A stretch of DNA of 44,644 nucleotides, taken from assembly GCA_045655165.1 (NCBI GenBank), contig JAZOOT010000049.1, positions 1 through 44,644 of the forward strand. The letters run 5' to 3'. Both the position numbers and the translations under genes were made by a program. The stretch is from SIG607 sp045655165. GTDB lineage: Bacteria; Bacillota; Clostridia; Oscillospirales; Acutalibacteraceae. This document shows, one piece after another, positions 39,245 to 44,644 of the stretch; the first letter of the stretch is position 1; each line of letters opens with the position of its first letter. The notes beneath the pieces are model-generated. The model worked only from the letters and a program-made list of their open reading frames with translations, was not told the origin of the DNA and ran no database searches.

Positions 39245-40504
39245 TTAGTCAACTGTTACTTTTTTAATATCGGCGCCAAGCGCGGTTAATTTACCAACTA
39301 TATCTTCATACCCACGCTGAATATGCGAAATTTCGCATATTTCGGTTTTGCCTTCGGCCATAAGACCCGCTATAATCATTGCGGCACCCGCGCGTAAATC
39401 GGTTGCTTTAACCTTTGCACCAACAAGTTTTTCAACGCCAGTAATATTTGCGCGTTTACCTTCGGTGGTAATTTTTGCGCCCATTTTCTTTAATTCTTCG
39501 GTGTACCTAAAACGGTTGTCCCACACGCCTTCAATAACGGTGCTTTCACCATTGGCAACAGCCAAAAGCGTTGCAATTTGCGGTTGCATATCGGTTGGGA
39601 AACCCGGGTGCGGCATTGTTTTAACCTTAATTCCCCTTGGGCGGTTTTCTGCCGAAATTCTAACTGCTTCGTCGTACTGTTCAACCTTTACACCCGCTTC
39701 CATAAGTTTAACAATTATGGATTCAAGGTGCTTTGGCGTTACATTATTTATTAAAACATTACCCTGTGTTGCAGCAGCGGCAACCATATATGTGCCTGCT
39801 TCAATTTGGTCGGGTATAATGCTATAGGTTGTGCCTTTAAGCGAACTTACACCGCGAATTTTAATAACGTTTGTGCCTGCGCCCATTATGTTTGCGCCCA
39901 TACTGTTTAAAAAGTTAGCTAAATCAACAATGTGGGGTTCCCTTGCGGCGTTTTCAATTATTGTCATACCGTTTGCCTTAACAGCCGCCAACATTATATT
40001 TATGGTAGCACCAACGCTAACCATATCAAGATAAATATAACTTCCAAAAAGGCCGCCGCTTTTGCAAACCACCATATTGTTTTCAATAGAAACGGTTGCG
40101 CCAAGTGCTTCAAATCCCTTAATGTGCTGGTCAATTGGCCTTACACCAAAATCGCATCCACCCGGAGGCGCAACACTTGCTTTACCCATTCTGCCCAACA
40201 GCGCGCCAAGGAAATAACTTGATGCGCGCATACCTTTTGCCATAGCTTCCGAAACAACAAAAGAATTAGCACCCCTTGGGTCAATTTCCACTGTAGTTTT
40301 GTTTATTACGGTTACCTTTGCGCCAAGCGCGGCCATAACCTTATTTATTAAAGCAACATCGGAAATATTTGGTAAATTTTCAATTACACAAGCAGAATCA
40401 GCCAACAAAACGGCAGGAAGAATTGCAACGGCAGCATTTTTTGCTCCGCTGATATGTACTTCTCCGTATAACGCTTTACCGCCGTTTATAACAAAATTTT
40501 CCAC
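39245..40504 (-). CDS. murA: UDP-N-acetylglucosamine 1-carboxyvinyltransferase
   Basis: MurA adds enolpyruvate to UDP-GlcNAc in the first committed step of peptidoglycan synthesis and is the fosfomycin target. The 419-residue product has SGAKNAAVAILPA with the essential Lys, then the flexible loop with the catalytic Cys in PPGGCDFGVRPIDQHIKGFE. GFPTDMQPQ and LRAGAAMIIAGLMAEG follow. The Cys means fosfomycin sensitivity is expected at this enzyme. The start is GTG 40504 after GGGGATAAGATA. Confidence 0.96.
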   Translation of the reverse strand: MENFVINGGKALYGEVHISGAKNAAVAILPAVLLADSACVIENLPNISDVALINKVMAALGAKVTVINKTTVEIDPRGANSFVVSEAMAKGMRASSYFLGALLGRMGKASVAPPGGCDFGVRPIDQHIKGFEALGATVSIENNMVVCKSGGLFGSYIYLDMVSVGATINIMLAAVKANGMTIIENAAREPHIVDLANFLNSMGANIMGAGTNVIKIRGVSSLKGTTYSIIPDQIEAGTYMVAAAATQGNVLINNVTPKHLESIIVKLMEAGVKVEQYDEAVRISAENRPRGIKVKTMPHPGFPTDMQPQIATLLAVANGESTVIEGVWDNRFRYTEELKKMGAKITTEGKRANITGVEKLVGAKVKATDLRAGAAMIIAGLMAEGKTEICEISHIQRGYEDIVGKLTALGADIKKVTVD

Positions 40505-40570
40505 TATCTTATCCCCATAAATGTTACTTTAAGTATATTTTATGTTTTTATAAAACTAAAATACAATTTC

Positions 40571-42238
40571 CTATTGTTCAGGGCCGTCCTGCCAGCCATC
40601 GCCGCCTTCATCTTCGCTTTGCGATGGCCGACTTTGTGAAGGTTCGCTTTGCGATGGCTGTTCGCTTTGCGATGGCTGTTCGCTTTGTGATGGCTGTTCG
40701 CTTCCAGACGGTTCTTCACTTTCGCTTTGGCTTGAATCGGAAGAAGAGGAAGATGAATCACTTGCCCAAGTTTGTTTTTCAAGACTGTATTTAGAACTAA
40801 TAAGGTTTTCGGTTTTTACAAGTTTACCGTTTTTCCAAAGTGTTCTTGTTGCGCTAACTGTATAGTATTTACCGGGAACACGAGAAGTTTCCCAAGAATT
40901 AAGACGAATTTCATCGTATTCATCGCTTTGTACGCCATAGAAGTTAACGGTAAGTTTATTACCAATCATATAACCTTCTATGTAAACAGGATATTCTGAA
41001 TTATTTTTAAGTTTTAAGTCAAGTCCGGGATAGTCAATAGTAGCATCTAAACCGCGTTTTGCATAACCAACCAACCAACGGTGGTAATGGCGTTCAACAA
41101 TACCCATATTTGCAAGCAATGCCGCATGGTAAATGGTTGAACTTGCTTGGCAAAGACCGCCGCCAACGCCGTAATCAAGGCGTCCGCCAATATAAACGGT
41201 TGCTTTTTTCCAACCTGCACTTTCAAGGTTACTGTTTCCTGTGCAAGCATTAAACGACCAAACTTCGCCCGGCTGAATTACCGAACCGCTGCACATTGTA
41301 ACCGCTTTCTTCATATTATGGTTACCGTTTGCCGAGTTGGTTGAAGTGGTTGTATAACTTGAAAGTCTTACAATTTTATTTTGAAGTTCGGTTTTTGAAA
41401 CTTCAGGAGCAATAGTAACAATTTTCACATTAACTGTTGCAGTTGCATCGGTTGAAAGCAAAAATTCTTTTAACGCTGTTAAAAGTTCGGCTTCATCAAT
41501 GCCGTAGCCCAAAACTTCTTCGGTGAAATCAATTTTACCGTTTTTTACACCGTTAAACACCGAAGCAACAGGTTCTTTGCTGACAACCGCTGCTGCTTCG
41601 CGCATTTTTGCAATACTGCTTTCAGAGATTTGGAGTTCAACAGTAAAATCTTTCTTTTCTTTTTTAGCTTCGCCGCGAAGTACGCTTACGCAATAAGCTT
41701 TTGCAGTATCAAGTACTGAAAGGTCGGTTACTTCATAATCGAAATCGGCAACGTTAAGCTGGAAAGATCCCTTTTCGGTATTAACCGTTAAATAGCGGTC
41801 TTTTTGTGATTTTTTGGTGCTATCTTCAACAACTTTTCGAGCTTTATATAATGTAAGGCCCGAAACGTCAATTCCGTTAATTGTAATACCGTCAAAGAAA
41901 CGGAAATCATCGCCTTGGAAAATGCCTGTGTTTGCAATAAACTTTGGCATTGGCACAGTGCCGTTTTTGAATAACATTGACATAACAAGAGAAACTACCA
42001 AAAGCAAAGCAATAACTGCACTTGGTATTACTATTCCCTTTCTTTTAAACAAATTAATTTTTTTCTTTTCAGGAATTAAGGGTTGTTCAAACTCTTCTTC
42101 AACATCGGTATCAACAATAAAAAAAACCTCGTTTTCTTTTTCGGGCATTTCTTCAGTTTCATACTCTTCATCAACGCCTATCATAAGGTCTTGTTCTTCA
42201 TTTATTTCATTTTCGTAAATTTCTTTTTTCTTACTCAT
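40571..42238 (-). CDS. VanW-domain membrane-anchored wall protein with Ser/Gln/Pro repeats
   Basis: The product has 555 residues from the ATG at 42238 after GGGGGTAAAA. An acidic cytoplasmic N-terminus (1-70) precedes one membrane span (about 75-97). A putative peptidoglycan-binding domain (PG_binding_4 type, GITINGIDVSGLTLYKARKV) covers about 120-270. The VanW domain, with GEVWSFNACTGNSNLESAGW, GGGLCQASSTIYHAALLAN and HYHRWLVGYAKRG, runs to about 450. The C-terminus is a repeat of SQSEQP units ending in an acidic tail. The enzyme-like VanW domain has no settled activity; linkage to glycopeptide resistance is by name only. It is probably extracellular and wall-associated. Confidence 0.9.
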   Translation of the reverse strand: MSKKKEIYENEINEEQDLMIGVDEEYETEEMPEKENEVFFIVDTDVEEEFEQPLIPEKKKINLFKRKGIVIPSAVIALLLVVSLVMSMLFKNGTVPMPKFIANTGIFQGDDFRFFDGITINGIDVSGLTLYKARKVVEDSTKKSQKDRYLTVNTEKGSFQLNVADFDYEVTDLSVLDTAKAYCVSVLRGEAKKEKKDFTVELQISESSIAKMREAAAVVSKEPVASVFNGVKNGKIDFTEEVLGYGIDEAELLTALKEFLLSTDATATVNVKIVTIAPEVSKTELQNKIVRLSSYTTTSTNSANGNHNMKKAVTMCSGSVIQPGEVWSFNACTGNSNLESAGWKKATVYIGGRLDYGVGGGLCQASSTIYHAALLANMGIVERHYHRWLVGYAKRGLDATIDYPGLDLKLKNNSEYPVYIEGYMIGNKLTVNFYGVQSDEYDEIRLNSWETSRVPGKYYTVSATRTLWKNGKLVKTENLISSKYSLEKQTWASDSSSSSSDSSQSESEEPSGSEQPSQSEQPSQSEQPSQSEPSQSRPSQSEDEGGDGWQDGPEQ

Positions 42239-42348
42239 TTTTACCCCCACGAAAATTAACACATAATTATACAACTACAAGTATACAACAAAAACATAAA
42301 AAAATAAAGTCTTTTTTTAAATTACTACAAAACTGTAAACCTTTGTCC

Positions 42349-42377
42349 TTGACTTCCAATAAAATCTTATTTAAAAT
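42349..42377 (+). promoter_or_regulatory. promoter of the metallophosphoesterase gene
   Basis: TTGACT (42349-42354), a 17-base spacer and TAAAAT (42372-42377) lie 33 bases before the coding start. Confidence 0.7.
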
Positions 42378-42410
42378 AAACTTATAATAAAAAGTGATAG
42401 GATGATTGCC

Positions 42411-43457
42411 ATGGATAACAAATTAAAGTTTTGCCTTTTTGCAGATTTTCATTACCGCAAAGGTATGTACTCTGTTACATTAAGCGACCTTTTAGAAATT
42501 TTAAACAGGGCAGAAAGCGAACAAGCTGAAGCCATTTTTCACGCAGGTGACTTCTGCAACGACTATAACGAGTCGGCAGAAATTATTGCTCCTTTGCTTA
42601 ACAACAAAATGGGGCTTCCCGTTTGCGGTGTTTACGGCAACCACGAAATTGAAGGGGTAAATTGCTCTATGCAGGTAGTCACCCCCTATTTAACCAACGT
42701 AAAAAATGCCGTATGGGGCACAAAAAACGGCAAAATTGGCGACGGAAGTATTGCTTATTACTATGTTGATATTAAAAATTTCCGTATTGTTTGTACCGAT
42801 ACAAACTATTCCTTTAACAAAGAGGGTTTTTGGGAACACAACAGAACCAGTTCCTGTGGTCCAAGAGCCGAAAACCTTTTTGGCGACAGTTTGGGCACAG
42901 CGCAACTTAATTGGCTTGAAGAAGTGCTTATAAAATCTGCCAAAGAGGGCAAAAAATGTATTGTAATTAGCCACGACAGTTTTTCGGGCAAATTCAGAAG
43001 CACTTCGCCCGACGCTGAATATATAAGGCGCCTTTTTGCGCGTGTAAACGCCATGAAAAAAGGCACTGTGCTAATGGCGATAAACGGTCATATTCACACA
43101 AACAACGCCTGTGTTTTAGATAACGTTTTATATTTGGATATGAACACCACAAGAAATATTTGGTGGCAAATGCCCAGAGATGAGCATTATACAGATGAAC
43201 ACACCTACCGCTTTACCGAATATGAAAACGGTAAAGAAGTTAAAACTTACGACCGTTCTTACACCAAAGATTATATGCACATGCACACTTGGTACAGTAA
43301 AGACCCGCTTAGCGCTATTGTTACGGTAAGCGAAGACGGTGAAATTACGGTTGACGGAATAGAAAGCGAATTTGTTTTTGGCATTTTACCTCCCGAAACC
43401 AAACACAGCGACTGCGAACCGAAAGTTCTTTCGGGAAACTGGAAATTAGATGTATAA
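42411..43457 (+). CDS. calcineurin-like metallophosphoesterase
   Basis: The product has 348 residues from the ATG at 42411, which has AGGA eight bases upstream; an ATG nine bases earlier is also in frame. The metal motifs are ADFHYR, FHAGDFCND, YGNHE, ISHDSFSG and INGHIHTNN, the complete set of a two-metal phosphoesterase. The C-terminal 90 residues are beta-rich. The first motif is DFH rather than the common DxH, but both ligands remain. No signal peptide is visible, so it acts inside the cell. The substrate is unknown; relatives act on phosphodiesters or nucleotides. Confidence 0.9.
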   Translation: MDNKLKFCLFADFHYRKGMYSVTLSDLLEILNRAESEQAEAIFHAGDFCNDYNESAEIIAPLLNNKMGLPVCGVYGNHEIEGVNCSMQVVTPYLTNVKNAVWGTKNGKIGDGSIAYYYVDIKNFRIVCTDTNYSFNKEGFWEHNRTSSCGPRAENLFGDSLGTAQLNWLEEVLIKSAKEGKKCIVISHDSFSGKFRSTSPDAEYIRRLFARVNAMKKGTVLMAINGHIHTNNACVLDNVLYLDMNTTRNIWWQMPRDEHYTDEHTYRFTEYENGKEVKTYDRSYTKDYMHMHTWYSKDPLSAIVTVSEDGEITVDGIESEFVFGILPPETKHSDCEPKVLSGNWKLDV

Positions 43458-43493
43458 AAAAATGGCTTGGAGTTCTTCCAAGCCATTTTTTAT
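43457..43493 (+). terminator. terminator of the metallophosphoesterase gene
   Basis: AAAAAATGGCTTGG pairs with CCAAGCCATTTTTT around AGTTCTT and is followed by ATAG. Confidence 0.9.
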
Positions 43494-43500
43494 AGATTTA

Positions 43501-43581
43501 TTATTTGTTAAGTGCTTCGTTAACTGCAACTGCTGGGTCACTGTTATACCAACAATTAAAATTACAATTAAAATAAAACAT
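43501..43581 (-). pseudogene. possible remnant of a gene's 3' end
   Basis: On the minus strand, a frame ending in TAA at 43501 reads WYNSDPAVAVNEALNK at its end, a well-formed soluble-protein C-terminus with backbone-like codon use. Its upstream part turns at once into AT-rich codons (FYFNCNFNC) with no ribosome binding site. It looks like the end of a deleted gene joined to unrelated DNA. The parent family was not recognised. Confidence 0.35.
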
Positions 43582-43609
43582 TGATATTTATTTGCGGCTA
43601 TGGTATAAT
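43581..43609 (+). promoter_or_regulatory. promoter of a structured RNA
   Basis: TTGATA (43581-43586), a 17-base spacer and TATAAT (43604-43609) form a strong promoter. Transcription would begin at the base of the large stem starting at 43615. Confidence 0.8.
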
Positions 43610-43614
43610 TTAGA

Positions 43615-43790
43615 TACCACACTAAATCTTAATATAGGTTCATCATGTAAGAAGTAGCATTTTTATTTCGGTAAAAATGCGGACTTCTGTTTTCGCATTT
43701 CTTATGTGATGAACTGTTGATTTAGTGTGGTAGCAAATCAATGTCTGCATTTTTCGGTGTGTGCGACTTTGAGTTGCACACACTTTTTTG
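43615..43790 (+). ncRNA. structured RNA or attenuator leader of unknown class
   Basis: TACCACACTAAATC (43615-43628) pairs perfectly with GATTTAGTGTGGTA (43719-43732). Inside, a 16-bp stem with a two-base mismatch (43638-43653 with 43699-43714) is followed by a hairpin, GCATTTTT/AAAAATGC (43657-43664 with 43673-43680). Downstream is an intrinsic terminator, GTGTGTGC/GCACACAC with TTTTTTG (43757-43790). A second GCATTTTT (43747-43754), next to the terminator, can compete for the same AAAAATGC. This suits either an independent small RNA or a regulated leader for the lipoprotein gene, whose ribosome binding site comes four bases later. It fits no class I recognise. Confidence 0.65.
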
Positions 43791-43808
43791 TTTTTAGGAG
43801 GTAAAAAA

Positions 43809-44453
43809 ATGAAAAGATTTATATCTGTATTTTTAACAATTTCTATTTTGTTTTCCTTATCAGCGTGTTCACTCTCTTCTTCACGTGAAAGTCGAAAGAC
43901 AAAATACGTTGTATATAAATCTGTCAGTTTTCCAAAAAATGCATACGTATTTGAAAATGACTTTAAAAAGCAGGACGAAGGAAATTATAAATGTATATTT
44001 ATTGATAAATTAAAGGATATTGATGAAGAAATTTCCTACAATGATATAGAAACAGATGATACAGGAACATACCGTTGGTATAAAGAAAATAAAACCTTAA
44101 CTATAAGCCCCGATGCTTTCGATTATTCATCAGATATGTTTTTATTCGATGATTACCTAATTCCAGGCGGTTTAGTTGATATAGGTGTAGAATACCAAAG
44201 GCAAGGCGAATTCATAACTGCTTCAGGAAAAGTTATGTCTAATGTTTGGGATTTTTATTCCAACGGAAGATACCGTTTTACGTTCACGGGAGATGACAGC
44301 CTGCGTTCAGACTTTGGACGCTACTATATTAAAGACAACTTCATCTATTTGAAATGTGACGGAGAAGAAGAATATACTATCAGCGCAATGCTTCTCAATG
44401 ATAAATTGCTAATTTTTGATTTAGGATACACTGCTTATAAATTAGAAAAATAA
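43809..44453 (+). CDS. putative lipoprotein
   Basis: The product has 214 residues from the ATG at 43809 after AGGAGGTAAAAAA. The signal peptide MKRFISVFLTISILFSL ends in the lipobox LSAC, so Cys near residue 21 is lipidated and the protein is attached outside the membrane. The mature part begins Ser-rich and is predicted to be beta-rich, with repeated strands such as GTYRWYKENKTLTISPDAFD and GRYYIKDNFIYLKCDGEEEY. No known domain is recognised. Codon use is more A/T-rich than in the adjacent backbone genes. It follows the structured RNA directly, and its expression may depend on read-through of that terminator. Confidence 0.8.
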   Translation: MKRFISVFLTISILFSLSACSLSSSRESRKTKYVVYKSVSFPKNAYVFENDFKKQDEGNYKCIFIDKLKDIDEEISYNDIETDDTGTYRWYKENKTLTISPDAFDYSSDMFLFDDYLIPGGLVDIGVEYQRQGEFITASGKVMSNVWDFYSNGRYRFTFTGDDSLRSDFGRYYIKDNFIYLKCDGEEEYTISAMLLNDKLLIFDLGYTAYKLEK

Positions 44454-44498
44454 CTTTCTTTCTATGTAGAAACAACACCGAAACCTTCTTAAACATAT

Positions 44499-44535
44499 AA
44501 AGAGCTTGGGGTTTAACCTCAAGCTCTTTTATTTG
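44499..44535 (+). terminator. terminator of the lipoprotein gene
   Basis: AAAGAGCTTG and CAAGCTCTTT pair around a GGGTTTAACCT loop and are followed by TATTT. Confidence 0.85.
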
Positions 44536-44547
44536 GTCACCAAAAAC

Positions 44548-44644
44548 AATGTGCCGCATCCTTCGGATACGGCACATTTCATGAATTAGATTTCTTTCGC
44601 TTTGTGAATTTCATTTGCCGACAAGGCAAATTTAATTACAAATA
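44548..44644. repeat. run of palindromes at the window edge
   Basis: AATGTGCCGCATCC with GGATACGGCACATT (one mismatch, TTC loop) is followed by ATTTGCC/GGCAAAT (44613-44619 with 44625-44631) and shorter AATT-rich mirrored stretches. The series runs off the window. It has the look of a clustered hairpin repeat; nothing is encoded. Confidence 0.45.

Noticed and set aside
43615..43790. 6S RNA
   Set aside because: The size and strong promoter fit, but the long perfect closing stem and lack of a large symmetrical central bubble do not match the 6S layout.
1..44644. tRNA and rRNA genes
   Set aside because: Both strands were scanned by eye for T-loop (GTTCGANTC) and rRNA landmarks; none was found. 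Only the SRP RNA is a clear structural RNA gene.

Overview
The window is a stretch of a low-GC Gram-positive chromosome, most likely from the class Clostridia. Signs of this are the small SRP RNA next to dnaX-ebfC-recR, Mini-RNase III, the Prp protease with an L27 that carries a cleavable N-terminal extension, a DUF896 protein, a VanW-domain protein, an L10 leader upstream of rplJ-rplL, frequent TTG/GTG starts and strong GGAGG ribosome binding sites. An Oscillospirales (Ruminococcaceae-like) gut bacterium is a reasonable guess, but no rRNA gene is present to settle it.

Positions 1 to about 5,880 are the right-hand end of an integrated mobile element. It has a Tn916-type excisionase (4297-4503) and a tyrosine integrase (4616-5809), which ends just before the housekeeping gene ychF. 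A leftward operon (2948 to 663) encodes two proteins with ribbon-helix-helix-like segments, a winged-helix/nuclease-like protein resembling replication-relaxation proteins, and a RemA/DUF370-like protein. Between the operon and the excisionase lie 1.3 kb of non-coding DNA. This holds three copies of a 17-20 bp operator-like repeat, seven degenerate repeats spaced about 35 bp apart and one consensus DnaA box. It looks like a replication, partition or recombination control region. Three 11-bp direct repeats follow the integrase stop. The left end of the element lies outside the window.

Positions 5,922-31,100 are chromosomal backbone: ychF, a YugP-type membrane zinc peptidase, mscL, alr, eno, rlmB, an 840-residue membrane protein that is a P-type-ATPase relative with its catalytic motifs destroyed, an O-antigen-ligase-like protein, metG, tatD, mini-III, obg, rpmA-prp-rplU, an SDR oxidoreductase, a divergent pair of small genes sharing an operator-like region, glmM, fba, rnhA, lexA, a split TauE/SafE permease, and a leftward cluster (sugar acyltransferase, NUDIX, RING-like membrane protein, zinc ribbon, HAD phosphatase). 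Two copies of a dispersed palindromic-ended repeat (16262-16540 and 23544-23697, inverted relative to each other) lie exactly at gene 3' ends.

Positions 31,100-44,644 hold information-processing and envelope genes. The SRP RNA is followed by dnaX-ebfC-recR-DUF896 on the plus strand. On the minus strand is the ribosomal and transcription block rpmG-secE-nusG-rplK-rplA, then rplJ-rplL under its own promoter and L10 attenuator. The rpoBC genes that usually follow rplL are absent. SecE carries an unusual multi-membrane-span N-terminal extension. Further on are walJ-like, murA, a VanW protein, a metallophosphoesterase and a lipoprotein. The lipoprotein gene is preceded by a strongly structured RNA of about 175 nt that has its own promoter and terminator and two competing pairing partners, making it a candidate unrecognised regulatory or non-coding RNA.
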